From an uncultured Lachnospiraceae bacterium (GTDB lineage Bacteria; Bacillota; Clostridia; Lachnospirales; Lachnospiraceae): a DNA stretch of 64,000 nt. The stretch lies in contig CAJLRL010000008.1 of the NCBI GenBank assembly GCA_905209075.1, positions 1-64,000 of the forward strand. The letters are read 5' to 3'. The position numbers and the translations under genes were made by a program. Shown piece after piece: positions 43,761-53,007 of the stretch. The first letter of the stretch is position 1. Each line of letters starts with the position of its first letter. A model generated the notes under the pieces. The model did no database searches. It had not been told where the DNA came from and saw nothing but the letters and a program-made list of their open reading frames with translations.

Positions 43761-43979
43761 TTATTCATCTGGTGTAATATAATATATATTTCCTTCTCCA
43801 TCCACCTCAAATGCCGGTGGTGTTGATTCATTTGCATAATAACACCATAGATTCCCCTCTTCATCTCCTGATAAATTAAAAAATCCATTTATAGGAACCG
43901 CCACTCCGCTTTCGCCACGCTCCCCTTTCTTTCCCTGCTCCCCTTTCTCACCTTTAATATTTCCTAACATTACCTTCAA
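43761..43979 (-). CDS. Short collagen-like fibre module protein
   Basis: A 72-residue protein starting at a TTG (43979) 8 bases after GGAGGTG, which lies just past the stop of the SGNH gene. It reads MKVMLGNIKGEKGEQGKKGE, then a beta-hairpin-like repeat (NGFFNLSGDEEGNLWCYY and AFEVDGEGNIYYITPDE) that is also present at the end of the 144-aa protein. A longer upstream frame lies inside the SGNH gene and is not credible. Likely a small trimeric fibre piece. Confidence 0.65.
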   Translation of the reverse strand: MKVMLGNIKGEKGEQGKKGERGESGVAVPINGFFNLSGDEEGNLWCYYANESTPPAFEVDGEGNIYYITPDE

Positions 43980-43993
43980 ATCGCCAACACCTC

Positions 43994-45391
43994 CTATGCG
44001 CACATACTCAGCGCCACAATTTGAAATGACGGGAGTATAAAACCTGTACATGTACCGCTCATATATCCGCTGTCTCCTGTTGCTATTATCGATATAAACA
44101 TGGCCGAACTTATAAGCTCTATGATCAGAGTACATGGACACCATTTACCACCGATCTGGGCTGAACTTGATACTGTTGTCATAGCAGAACTCTGTGAGGT
44201 CTTTACATCTCCGGTAAAATTGGCACCTTCTAAGTTCGTTTTGCCGGTGATAGTAAGTAACTGCATCCTTGTGGAATGAAATCCGTTCCACTGGCTTTGA
44301 GTAACATTACAGCTTACTCCTACACAGTCAGAGTGCAACAGCGAACATGTTCCGTTCTGCAGCTGTGAATAAAATGATGTAGTTCCGAGTGAAAATCCAC
44401 CTGAAACAGTATAATTTACTGCCTGATATCCATATGCGACATCAACTCCGCCACCCATTATCCATGATGTCAATGCAGCACTTAATTTACCATGTCCATC
44501 CTCATTTGGGTGCAATCCATCTGAACTGAAAAGTTCCGTATGATGCATTACAAATTCAAGATTCGGTATAAATGCGCATTTATTGGCACTGGCGGCATCT
44601 ATATATGTATACAGTACTCTTCGCAGTTCATAATAACGGCTTGCACTGGTTGTCCAGCCTACCATGCCTATAGTAACTTTTGCGATTGGGAAATTTTCTG
44701 ATACATAGTTACAGAATTCTTTGATTCCCTCACTTATTTCACTTACGCTCATATCATGATCGTTATACCCACCAAGTACAACAACATCTGTGACCTGTGA
44801 CTTGTCCCCTGTAAACTCTTTTATCCTATTTAAAAATTTCCCATATGGACCACTTTTTGCAAATCCTTCACCGCCACATGCAAGAATGCTCCCTCTTAAT
44901 CCTGTTCGTGCTTTTGCACGGTCAACATATCCTGTCAACTTTTTTTTACTATTATCAGGATAATATCCATACATGTACGAATCCCCTATAAAGACAAAAA
45001 ATCTATTACTTAAATATGCTTTATTCTTTTTTAATTTTCCTATTTCGTTTGCATTATCTATTATGTCATTTTTCTGGCTATTCGTTGTATCGGTTAATTC
45101 TTTAATATTTTTATTTGTTTTTTCTTCTGATTCCTTAAAGTTTGACATAGTAATTTCCATGTCACCTACATTTTCTTCCAGACTTTTTATTGTTTTATTT
45201 TTTTCGTATAAGTCTTCTTTGATTTGCTGTATTTTTTCATCACTTGTTTCTACCCTACTTTTTAAATCTCTTACATTTTCATTCGTTTCATCTAATTCCC
45301 CCTGAAAATGTGATATTCCATTTTTCACTTCATTCCTCGCTTTTTCTAGAATTTTTAAAGACAATTTTTTTAACACTTCATTCAGCTTCAC
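43994..45391 (-). CDS. Phage tail protein with SGNH hydrolase domain
   Basis: A 465-residue protein. I set the start at the GTG (45391) 8 bases after AGGAGG, not at the ATG upstream. Residues 1-130 are coiled coil, as in a fibre stalk. Residues 135-315 are an SGNH/GDSL esterase domain with FVFIGDSYMYGY (Ser), the Gly block GGEGFAKSGP, the Asn block VVLGGYNDHD and SSDGLHPNEDGH (Asp-His). The C-terminal 150 residues are beta-rich with many Ser/Thr/Cys. The enzyme may deacetylate host surface glycans during adsorption. It is flanked by collagen-like fibre genes. Confidence 0.87.
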   Translation of the reverse strand: MKLNEVLKKLSLKILEKARNEVKNGISHFQGELDETNENVRDLKSRVETSDEKIQQIKEDLYEKNKTIKSLEENVGDMEITMSNFKESEEKTNKNIKELTDTTNSQKNDIIDNANEIGKLKKNKAYLSNRFFVFIGDSYMYGYYPDNSKKKLTGYVDRAKARTGLRGSILACGGEGFAKSGPYGKFLNRIKEFTGDKSQVTDVVVLGGYNDHDMSVSEISEGIKEFCNYVSENFPIAKVTIGMVGWTTSASRYYELRRVLYTYIDAASANKCAFIPNLEFVMHHTELFSSDGLHPNEDGHGKLSAALTSWIMGGGVDVAYGYQAVNYTVSGGFSLGTTSFYSQLQNGTCSLLHSDCVGVSCNVTQSQWNGFHSTRMQLLTITGKTNLEGANFTGDVKTSQSSAMTTVSSSAQIGGKWCPCTLIIELISSAMFISIIATGDSGYMSGTCTGFILPSFQIVALSMCA

Positions 45392-45680
45392 TTTTTTTTG
45401 CCTCCTCATCCTGTTCATTAATACCTTTCCAAAAAATTTCGAATTCTATCTCTCCCATGAACTCAGCTTCATCGTAATCTGCTATTTCACCTTTTTCACC
45501 CTTTAGATTTCTAAAATGAAAAACAATAGACTTTGCTGTATCAGGTCCATACATCTCCACCTCTACTTTTGGAGTTCCTACATTTGCATCAATTACTGCC
45601 ATAATATCCCCAAAGCCAGCATCTTTTCCTGTATCTCCCTGTGGTCCTTTTATGTTTCCTATGAGAGCCCTTTTTACCAT
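45378..45680 (-). CDS. Collagen-like fibre module protein
   Basis: A 100-residue protein beginning MVKRALIGNIKGPQGDTGKD, with a second short Gly-X-Y piece (NLKGEKGE) near residue 63 and an acidic helical end (FEIFWKGINEQDEEAKK). It shares its opening with the other module proteins of this cluster. It overlaps the genes on both sides by a few bases. Probably structural, at the tail tip. Confidence 0.7.
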   Translation of the reverse strand: MVKRALIGNIKGPQGDTGKDAGFGDIMAVIDANVGTPKVEVEMYGPDTAKSIVFHFRNLKGEKGEIADYDEAEFMGEIEFEIFWKGINEQDEEAKKSEAE

Positions 45681-45682
45681 GA

Positions 45683-46117
45683 TCACACATCCTTTACTTC
45701 ATACGACAAATTTCCGTCTGCATCCAGTTCAAATTTAACGTTTTCCACATCTTCCGGATATAATGCATATAGATTTCCATTTGTGTCAACTTCAAAATTT
45801 ATAAATCCATGTGTCGGTGTTGTCACTCCTCCTGGATCGCCTTTATCTCCCTTTTCCCCTTTAAAAAACCCATTTTTTATTTTTGATTCGATTGTATCTG
45901 CCAATTGCTTTGTTGCATTTTTTGATGTTTCTGCATTTTGTTCACTATTAAGAGCTTTCTCAGCTGCTGATAAAGCTTTCTGTGCCGCCAACTGTACTTT
46001 TCTTAACGTTGCTTCACTATTTCCCCAGCACTTCAATATCGCATCGTGTATACTGCCTCTTACCTCTTCACCATACCTTGCCTGTAATATTTTCTTTAAT
46101 TCGGAGATTATATCCAT
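45683..46117 (-). CDS. Baseplate/fibre protein with collagen-like segment
   Basis: A 144-residue protein starting MDIISELKKILQARYGEEVRGS, a segment often found at the N-terminus of Firmicute phage upper-baseplate proteins where it docks onto the tail. A helical stalk (LRKVQLAAQKALSAAEKAL), a short GEKGDKGDPGG repeat and a beta-hairpin-like end (NLYALYPEDVENVKFELDADG) follow. GGAGGG precedes the ATG at 46117. It links the Tal protein to the fibre modules. Confidence 0.75.
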   Translation of the reverse strand: MDIISELKKILQARYGEEVRGSIHDAILKCWGNSEATLRKVQLAAQKALSAAEKALNSEQNAETSKNATKQLADTIESKIKNGFFKGEKGDKGDPGGVTTPTHGFINFEVDTNGNLYALYPEDVENVKFELDADGNLSYEVKDV

Positions 46118-46119
46118 TA

Positions 46120-46335
46120 CTATCCCTCCTTCATTGCTTCCTCCGCACATTTTAATGTAAACTCTGATATTATTTTTTCTGCCGCAAGAATATCATCCCC
46201 TACTATAACTCTATTACATCTTGCATTAGAATTTATTACTTTTCCCGACTCATTTATAACATCATAGCTTACCGCTATTCTTTTCTGATTGCCGTCTGTT
46301 GCAATTGCATAAGATTTTACATTAATCAATTTCAT
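46120..46335 (-). CDS. Small phage protein of unknown function
   Basis: A 71-residue protein (MKLINVKSYAIATDGNQKRI) with a beta-rich first half and a helical end. It overlaps the 3' end of the Tal gene by 14 bases and precedes the baseplate protein. Its position suggests a small tail-tip component. No family recognised. Confidence 0.65.
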   Translation of the reverse strand: MKLINVKSYAIATDGNQKRIAVSYDVINESGKVINSNARCNRVIVGDDILAAEKIISEFTLKCAEEAMKEG

Positions 46336-48463
46336 AATCCTCTCTTTCTACATCATCTATTAATTCATTTATGTAACTAAGTACATCATAAATATTTTTG
46401 TCAACCGTTGATTTTTCTTCTACACTTTCATATTTTTCAAGCCGTAACGTATCATATTTTTTTTGGACTGCTTTTAATTCCCACCCTAATTTTAAATTGG
46501 GTGTTCCTTGAACAATAAAATATGCTGTGGTTCTCTTGGCAACCCAGCAATCTCCCTTACCATACTTTTGCAAATTTACTTGATATGTACATTCAAGATC
46601 TATTGTTTCTGCAAATATATCATCTATGTATACAATACAACTTCCCATCTCATCTATAATACACTCTCCAAAATCTCCAAATGTTGGCGATGGTGTCTCG
46701 TAACAATAAAGCAACCTATCATCATAATCTTTCGTTGATGCAATTCTACTCTTTGTACCCGTAGTTCCAATCCCTCGCATACTAATATATGAGCTATTTA
46801 CACCATCACCAGTAAAAAATCTATTGTTATCTATCAGTGATTTTTGCCCTTTATCCTCATCATCTCCATACAATCTTATAAATCCAGACTCTGAATTTCC
46901 AACTATGATAGTTTGTTTTGCTGCAGCATTATATCCATATATATTAAACGAGTGCATCTCCCAACTGTTCTTTCCATTACTTATTGATAAAAGGCCTTTA
47001 TCATTTTCTCCATCTAACCTTATAACCCCACCTTCTATGTAATTTCCTGTAAGTTTTATTCCATTAAGTATCCCAATTGTTATATAGTCCGCAACTATAG
47101 CACCATCCATTGTCATTGCTAATCCATATGTTCCGTTATATCCAGAACTTGAATACCCCAAGCCATTAATATTGAATCTCCATACTTTTTGAGCCTTATC
47201 AATGTCTGCATTATCCATTATCAATAGTTCTTTAGGATGCCCTTCATCGTCATTTATAAAATATATATTTCCCTTTGATGCCATTTTAATAAGATTACTT
47301 GCATTTTCTTTTGCGGCCTCGAGAACAGCTCTCATATCTGACTTATTATTTGGAAGCATTTCTTTTAATTCATTATTCGTCTTTTTTACTTGCTGTGTAT
47401 ATGTAAGTTTTATACTGCTGCCAAGTGTTATACTATTTTGCATTGGATCTAATATGTCTGTTTTCTTCTCTGTATTGTAAAACCAGGCATTCAGACCAAA
47501 TGGTTTTGCCACAACATTAATATAGTCACCTATCTCAAAAGCTTCTATATTTATATTAAGATTTGACAAATCAATTGCTTTTATCTTTATCTCCATGTCT
47601 GCGTATTGATTTTCGGATAGCCACTGCTTTGCTTTTTTTAATAAGTTTTCTGGTTGTGTTACATCATCCCAATTTACGGTTTTTTTTATCCATCCAAAAT
47701 TGTTTACAGCTTCCTGGTTATACACATAATCTTTTCCACCATTTACAGATGATATAGTCGTATATGCATCTAGTCCCTCTATATTGCCTTCATCTAATTT
47801 TGCTCCAAGTGGTAGAACTGCAGTTGCTATATCACCTGTAGTTATTGTATCTGTATAATCAAGTAGATTTTTTCCAAATTGAATCGTCTGATCGCATGTT
47901 TTCCCATAATCCTGTAGTCTTACCAAGTCAATATATCTAATACCATCTTCTTTGCGTATCCTTAAATATCCATCCAGTGGATCACATAGCTTATCTCGGA
48001 TACAACTTAGTGTATCCTCATAGTTTGTATACCGGTATATTGAATCATTTTTATCTCTTACCGTTACTATACCTACTTTAAATTGCTTTTTTTCTTCAAC
48101 TTGCGCATTATGTATATTAATTAACTTTCTAAAAAATTCTAATGGGGAACACGTCTGTCTACTTTGAGGTTGTATTGAATCAGCTAAAAATGATATCTCG
48201 CCTACTGCGTAAATTGTTCTATTGAGGGATATATCTTTTCCCTTTTCCCTAACTTCTCCGTAAAAGATTTCTTTGTTATCTTTAAGCACTTGTACCATGC
48301 TCTGTCTCTCTATAAAGGAATCCCATAACGGATTTGTTCTTGGAATAGTTAGATTAAGCTCGCTTGAACCGCCAACCTGCTCTGACAGTTCTGCTGATGA
48401 TAATGTACATATTTCATCACCTGGATAATATATACACTTTCCATCTAAATATACTTCATACAT
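46322..48463 (-). CDS. Tail-associated baseplate protein (Tal, prophage endopeptidase tail type)
   Basis: A 713-residue protein. The N-terminal 370 residues match the siphophage Tal hub (MYEVYLDGKCIYYPGDEICTLSSAELSEQVGGS, DYTDTITTGDIATAVLPLGA, KIKAIDLSNLNINIEAFEIGDYI), the ring below Dit. The C-terminal half (MASKGNIYFINDDEGHPKELLIMDNADI onwards) is a beta-rich fibre-like part typical of phage_lysis/tail spike fusions. No clear peptidase motif is seen, so it is structural at least. It directly follows Dit with a 1-base overlap. Confidence 0.87.
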   Translation of the reverse strand: MYEVYLDGKCIYYPGDEICTLSSAELSEQVGGSSELNLTIPRTNPLWDSFIERQSMVQVLKDNKEIFYGEVREKGKDISLNRTIYAVGEISFLADSIQPQSRQTCSPLEFFRKLINIHNAQVEEKKQFKVGIVTVRDKNDSIYRYTNYEDTLSCIRDKLCDPLDGYLRIRKEDGIRYIDLVRLQDYGKTCDQTIQFGKNLLDYTDTITTGDIATAVLPLGAKLDEGNIEGLDAYTTISSVNGGKDYVYNQEAVNNFGWIKKTVNWDDVTQPENLLKKAKQWLSENQYADMEIKIKAIDLSNLNINIEAFEIGDYINVVAKPFGLNAWFYNTEKKTDILDPMQNSITLGSSIKLTYTQQVKKTNNELKEMLPNNKSDMRAVLEAAKENASNLIKMASKGNIYFINDDEGHPKELLIMDNADIDKAQKVWRFNINGLGYSSSGYNGTYGLAMTMDGAIVADYITIGILNGIKLTGNYIEGGVIRLDGENDKGLLSISNGKNSWEMHSFNIYGYNAAAKQTIIVGNSESGFIRLYGDDEDKGQKSLIDNNRFFTGDGVNSSYISMRGIGTTGTKSRIASTKDYDDRLLYCYETPSPTFGDFGECIIDEMGSCIVYIDDIFAETIDLECTYQVNLQKYGKGDCWVAKRTTAYFIVQGTPNLKLGWELKAVQKKYDTLRLEKYESVEEKSTVDKNIYDVLSYINELIDDVEREDYEID

Positions 48464-49206
48464 TATAGGCTTCCTCCACGATAATATACTTTTCCTCTTC
48501 CTTGCCCATTGAAAGTAATACTTACTTCCTCTTCTCCAGCTACATGAATTTGTGGAAAACGATTTTCCCCCACTTTTAACGGATAGGTTTTCCCAGCAAC
48601 CGTTACCGTAAGGTTTCCTCCGTTAATATAATTTATTTCAAAAATAGGCACTACCAACTTGTTTCCTTTTGGCACTATTATTGTAGTATTGTTAATTGAT
48701 AATGGCCCAATGTAACGAATTACTCCATTTACAAAGTCAAACGGATCCCATTCCCAAGGATCATTAGATGAAAATACATCATATTTAAAAGGATCTGCAT
48801 GTGGTATTTCTAACTTGAATGTTCCCAGCTTTCTCACTCTGTCAAAATCTGTAATTGCTGCACGTCCACGCCAATAATACCCTTTATCATTATCAAATAT
48901 TAAATGAACTATTCTTCCTTCGATTTTATTTCTAAAATCAGAAATCACAGGATCCCAATACAGTCTTTCACGCACACCACCAAACTCTATAGCTATTTCT
49001 CTTGATTTGTATACCGGATGTCCTGTCTGTGCTTCACTCATATCAATATCAATTGATGCTCCTGGAATAGTTATATATGACGTTTCCTGCTCAGGTTCTT
49101 TAATATAATCATTATTTGTGATTGCCAGTCCCCAATCATCTAATGAATGTATTCGTTCTCCTGTTGATTCAATAACTATCGATACGGCATTCGTTAATCC
49201 CTTCAT
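48463..49206 (-). CDS. Distal tail protein (Dit)
   Basis: A 247-residue protein. The N-terminal part with IHSLDDWGLAITNNDYIKEPE and SREIAIEFGGVRE, and the later FKYDVFSS, are typical of Firmicute siphophage Dit proteins that form the hexameric hub between tail tube and Tal. The C-terminal beta-sandwich (about 150-247) may be a galectin-like domain. It overlaps the tape measure gene by 4 bases. Confidence 0.87.
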   Translation of the reverse strand: MKGLTNAVSIVIESTGERIHSLDDWGLAITNNDYIKEPEQETSYITIPGASIDIDMSEAQTGHPVYKSREIAIEFGGVRERLYWDPVISDFRNKIEGRIVHLIFDNDKGYYWRGRAAITDFDRVRKLGTFKLEIPHADPFKYDVFSSNDPWEWDPFDFVNGVIRYIGPLSINNTTIIVPKGNKLVVPIFEINYINGGNLTVTVAGKTYPLKVGENRFPQIHVAGEEEVSITFNGQGRGKVYYRGGSL

Positions 49207-51545
49207 CGTCTAGCCTCCCTTGTTGCGATTTTTCCAAGTTCAGAATTCATTGCTGGAGCTGTTGCACCTACAAGTGCTCCTGTGTCCATCTGTATATATT
49301 GCCTTGACGCTAAATATGGTAAATACTGACTCAATAAATCTATCATCTCTCCAAGATTACTGTTACCTGCGGCCTGTCCTGTTAATGGCTGAACTACACT
49401 CCTACCATTTGTAACTGTTAATATTTCCGGTCCCGCTTCTCCAACAACTGCACTTCCCTCATTTAGAGCTCCGCCATTCGCTAAATAACTTACTTTTCCG
49501 ATTTTACCAATATGTGGTCCCCATGATTTTCCACCTATAGAAGGAACCCAGCTCGGTACATCTATTTTTATTTTATTTAACCCGGAAATCAACGTATTAA
49601 GTCCTGTTATAACGCCATTAATTACACCTATTACAGTATTAAGAGGTGCTTTTGCCATAGCAACCAATCCTTTGAATATTCCTCCAAAAATCTCTTGTAC
49701 ACCTTTCCATGCGCGACTCCAATCTCCAGTAAAAACCCCTCTGATAAAATCAATAATACCATTAAGTATTGTCACTATTGCATCCCACATATTCTTTATA
49801 TTTGCTATCCATGCATTTAAAACATCCCCTAAACTTCCAAAACTTTTTGAAAAATCTATTGCGAATATATTTTGGACGAAGTTATCTACTTTTGACAATA
49901 TTCCTTGGATATTATCACCACACGTAGCAATAATTGCTACAAGTCCTACAATTGCAGCTATTATAAGCACTATTGGATTTGCAGCTAAAAAACTTAATGC
50001 CGATCCTACTCCCGGTATTATTGTTCCTGATAAAAATGATATAGCTGTTGAAACGTTGCTTATAGCACTAGCCAATGGCGATATGGAAGCAACTACGAGC
50101 AATATTGTAGCAATTACAGTAAGTGTATTTGAATCCAATCCACTTAATGCATTTGCTACAACACTTACCACATTTGCTATGTTCTCTAAAACTGGTGCAA
50201 ACGTATCTCCAAGTTCTACGGCGGCATTTTTTATTTCATTGAAACTTTTTTTGAAACTTTCACCTGTAGTTCCCGATACTTTTTCAAATGCTTCATCTGT
50301 TGCCCCGGCACTATTATTCATTGCATCAAGCATTTCTGTAAAATCCTGTCCTGAATTAGTAGCCAATGTAAGTGCTGCCGTTCCTGCTTCCGTCGAGCTA
50401 AACATATCCTTTAATGTGAGACTGTTATTTCCAGCGTATTCATTAAGCATATTCAGTACATCTGATAAGTTATATCCTGCTGCCTCCAAATCAGCAAAGC
50501 CCTTCCCTGTAAGTTCCTTTAATGCCAGATCCGTTGCACTTCCTGTTTTACTAAGCTCACTAAGCATTGCTTTCAGCATTGTTCCCGACTGTGATGTAGC
50601 AATACCATTTTTTGTCATAAGTGCATATGATGCTGACAACTGTTCTAGATTGAAGTTCGCAGATGCAGCAATTGGTATTACTTCACCCATGCTGGATGCC
50701 AATTCGTCTACGGTTGTTTTGCCTTTATTTTGTGTCGTAATCAAAAAATCATTAATTTTTGTTGCATCGGAAGCCGATAACTTATATCCATTAATTGCTG
50801 TAGTAACCACATCTACAGCCTTTGACATATCAGTAAAACCACCCTTTGACAATTTTACCTGATCTGTTACAAATTTTATTGCATCTCCTTCATCCACTCC
50901 TGCTGATATAGCTGCATATACAGATTCTGCAAAATCATCAATTGCAACACCCGTATCATTGGATGCATCTATTATTGATTGTTTATATGCATTCCAGTCC
51001 TCTGTTGCGTCTGTTAACAAAGTGCTTACTTTTGCAAAAGACTGTTCGTAATTTAATGACGCAAGACCTGCTGCCCCCAAAGTTCCTGCCGCCGCTGCAG
51101 ACATTGCTCTGGTTTTATCAGCTACTTTTCCAGCTCCTTCGGATATTTTGTCAGCTGTTTCACCAATCTTTGCTAATGTAACATTACTTTTTTCAGCTTC
51201 TTTCTCTAAATCTGACAATTGCTGCTCTGTAGCGGCAATTTCCCTTTTCAGATTCATGTACTGTTGCTCACTAACTTCGCCCTTTTTAAATTGTCCCTGA
51301 ACCTGTGTTTCGGCTTCTTTCAGAGAAGACAACTTTGTTTTTGTCTGGTCTATTTCCTGATTCAAAAGTTTTTCTTTTTGGGCTAATAATTCCGTGTTTG
51401 TCGGATCTAGCTTTAGAAGTCTTTCTACATCTTTTAATGACTGCTTTGTATTGTTTATATTTTTATTTGTATCTGATAAGGCTTTTGATAATCCTGTTGT
51501 ATCTCCACCTATCTGAACTGTTATCCCTTTTACTCTATCTGCCAT
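49203..51545 (-). CDS. Tail tape measure protein
   Basis: A 780-residue protein. Residues 1-150 are coiled coil (SLKDVERLLKLDPTNTELLAQKEKLLNQEIDQ), 150-420 the TP901-type tape measure core (LSKGGFTDMSKAVDVVTTAINGYKLSASDATKINDF), 470-560 hydrophobic stretches (VIATILLVVASISPLASAI), and near 700 the usual GGALNEGSAVVGEAGPEILTV. Its length sets the tail length, so about 110-120 nm would be expected by the general rule of 0.15 nm per residue; this is an estimate. It follows the tail chaperone genes. Confidence 0.92.
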   Translation of the reverse strand: MADRVKGITVQIGGDTTGLSKALSDTNKNINNTKQSLKDVERLLKLDPTNTELLAQKEKLLNQEIDQTKTKLSSLKEAETQVQGQFKKGEVSEQQYMNLKREIAATEQQLSDLEKEAEKSNVTLAKIGETADKISEGAGKVADKTRAMSAAAAGTLGAAGLASLNYEQSFAKVSTLLTDATEDWNAYKQSIIDASNDTGVAIDDFAESVYAAISAGVDEGDAIKFVTDQVKLSKGGFTDMSKAVDVVTTAINGYKLSASDATKINDFLITTQNKGKTTVDELASSMGEVIPIAASANFNLEQLSASYALMTKNGIATSQSGTMLKAMLSELSKTGSATDLALKELTGKGFADLEAAGYNLSDVLNMLNEYAGNNSLTLKDMFSSTEAGTAALTLATNSGQDFTEMLDAMNNSAGATDEAFEKVSGTTGESFKKSFNEIKNAAVELGDTFAPVLENIANVVSVVANALSGLDSNTLTVIATILLVVASISPLASAISNVSTAISFLSGTIIPGVGSALSFLAANPIVLIIAAIVGLVAIIATCGDNIQGILSKVDNFVQNIFAIDFSKSFGSLGDVLNAWIANIKNMWDAIVTILNGIIDFIRGVFTGDWSRAWKGVQEIFGGIFKGLVAMAKAPLNTVIGVINGVITGLNTLISGLNKIKIDVPSWVPSIGGKSWGPHIGKIGKVSYLANGGALNEGSAVVGEAGPEILTVTNGRSVVQPLTGQAAGNSNLGEMIDLLSQYLPYLASRQYIQMDTGALVGATAPAMNSELGKIATREARR

Positions 51546-51553
51546 ACATTACC

Positions 51554-51748
51554 TCATGCTGGAAAAAATCTATCAATGTCTTCTTGAGTTGCCTTATATG
51601 GATATTTTTCTTGATCGTTTCCTTTTTCAATAAGCATGTCATATATCATGCCTATACTCATTCCATTTAATGCTGCATCTGATAAATTAAGTTCTGCACA
51701 ACGCAGCATAAATAAAGCGCCATTTCCCTCACGAGTTGTGGCTCTTAT
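51554..51748 (-). CDS. Tail assembly chaperone extension (gpT part of gpGT), read by -1 frameshift
   Basis: Beyond the gpG stop, the -1 frame encodes 64 more residues (IRATTREGNGALFMLRCAEL, then GMIYDMLIEKGNDQEKY and KATQEDIDRFFPA) and ends at 51554. The gpG end has nine A in a row (complement of 51748-51756) directly before its stop codon, an A-AAA-AAA slippery site. The T frame has no good start of its own. The fused product would be 190 residues. A G/GT pair made by frameshift is well known in lambda and Gram-positive siphophages. Confidence 0.85.
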   Translation of the reverse strand: MRATTREGNGALFMLRCAELNLSDAALNGMSIGMIYDMLIEKGNDQEKYPYKATQEDIDRFFPA

Positions 51749-52125
51749 TTTTTTTTAGGGATAGCCGTTGTTTGATTCGATAAATCCCACAATTCAAGTA
51801 TTTGGGGTAATATCTCATAAATCGAAAACATTTCGAATTGATCAAGCCAAGCATCCGGAGAATCCGGAATAGAATTATCTGCAAGCCAAGCCATACAGTA
51901 TGCTGCATTTTCAAATATCATTAAATCTAATGTTGACATCTGCGCTTCTTGTTTTTCCTCTTCTGATGCATCTTCTGGCAAATTGTTTTTTTTATTAAAT
52001 GCTTTTCTTAATTTTGCCATATCAGAAATTATATCTCTTCCAAATTTGAACCGGTATATACGAGGAATGAGGGCTGACGCCCTCATTTTTACCTTTTCCC
52101 CACTTATATCAATTGTAGCCTGCAT
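51745..52125 (-). CDS. Tail assembly chaperone gpG
   Basis: A 126-residue helical protein (MQATIDISGEKVKMRASALIPRIYRFKFGRD then helices to LDLMIFENAAYCMAWLADN) ending PKKK at the slippery A run. It coats the tape measure protein during tail assembly in the short form and recruits it in the frameshifted form. It lies between the major tail protein and tape measure genes, as expected, and overlaps the stop of the former. Confidence 0.87.
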   Translation of the reverse strand: MQATIDISGEKVKMRASALIPRIYRFKFGRDIISDMAKLRKAFNKKNNLPEDASEEEKQEAQMSTLDLMIFENAAYCMAWLADNSIPDSPDAWLDQFEMFSIYEILPQILELWDLSNQTTAIPKKK

Positions 52126-52697
52126 TATTCATTCTCCTTTTCATAAACCTTAGTAAACCATGCATCTTTAATTTCTTTCGATGTTGTCTCCGTAGTTCTG
52201 GCCATGACAAACCCATCTGCTCTAGGTACAGCGGATATTGTACTACTCCTCGTTTTTACCTCTTTATTTTCACCATTTGTTTCCCCACCGATTCCAGGTC
52301 TTGTCCCTGTACAACGATAAAGTAAATAGTAATCATTATTTTTATCTCCATCAATCTGATAAAGCAGTGCAAATTCTTTAGGTTCTACATCGGCATTTTC
52401 TACTATGACTCCTTCAGTATTTTTTTCATACTGCCAAATATCTACCAACATCTGATCCGGGAACCTTGCCACCTCGCAATCTCCTGAATATCCATTATTT
52501 GTTGTAGACTGATAATACACAATTCCATCTGCATAAAATTTTTCTACACCACCTTCAGGATCTAATGTAAGCGATACTGCACCGGGGATAGCTACCGGTG
52601 TACCATATGTTACACTCTTTCCGTTTTCACTTGTAATTGCAGCATAATGCACATTTTTTAGATTAAACTGTACTTTATTTTTTTCTGCTTCGCTCAT
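52125..52697 (-). CDS. Major tail tube protein
   Basis: A 190-residue protein starting MSEAEKNKVQFNLKNVHYAAI; GGAGG stands 9 bases before this ATG, and the frame six codons earlier is not used. The motif YGTPVAIPGAVSLTLDPEGG and the later SSTISAVPRADGFVMARTT fit the phi13-type major tail protein family that polymerises into the tail tube. Confidence 0.88.
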   Translation of the reverse strand: MSEAEKNKVQFNLKNVHYAAITSENGKSVTYGTPVAIPGAVSLTLDPEGGVEKFYADGIVYYQSTTNNGYSGDCEVARFPDQMLVDIWQYEKNTEGVIVENADVEPKEFALLYQIDGDKNNDYYLLYRCTGTRPGIGGETNGENKEVKTRSSTISAVPRADGFVMARTTETTSKEIKDAWFTKVYEKENE

Positions 52698-52698
52698 T

Positions 52699-53007
52699 TT
52701 AAACCTCCACTTCATACGTGATCATAAAACATTTCTCAGATTCAATATAATCTTCATCCTTTGTCCAAAAATAATCTTTTATAACATCTTCCATTTTTTT
52801 CTCACATAATTCATCTTTATTACGTGTGTATAATTCAGCAACAATATGTTTTACCTGATGATAAACTTTTCCATCTGCTGCCATATTTTTATAACTAACT
52901 CTATAGCAAATATATGGTAATGGCGGTGCTTCTTTCTCAGGCCATGCGTAATATGTTACTGGTAGACCGGAAGATTCCAATATACTTTTTATTTCCACCA
53001 AAGTCAT
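52699..53007 (-). CDS. Tail terminator/completion-like protein
   Basis: A 102-residue protein (MTLVEIKSILESSGLPVTYYAWPEKEAPPLPYICYR) resembling the gp17-like or minor tail proteins that sit between the HK97-gp10 protein and the major tail protein genes in this phage type. The N-terminal helix and the PLPYICYR strand are the recognisable parts. It overlaps the upstream gene by 4 bases. Confidence 0.75.
   Translation of the reverse strand: MTLVEIKSILESSGLPVTYYAWPEKEAPPLPYICYRVSYKNMAADGKVYHQVKHIVAELYTRNKDELCEKKMEDVIKDYFWTKDEDYIESEKCFMITYEVEV

Noticed and set aside
49672..50862. Long plus-strand open frame (396 codons) within the tape measure gene
   Set aside because: It is exactly antisense to the tape measure coding sequence, has no ribosome site and a composition that mirrors the other strand.
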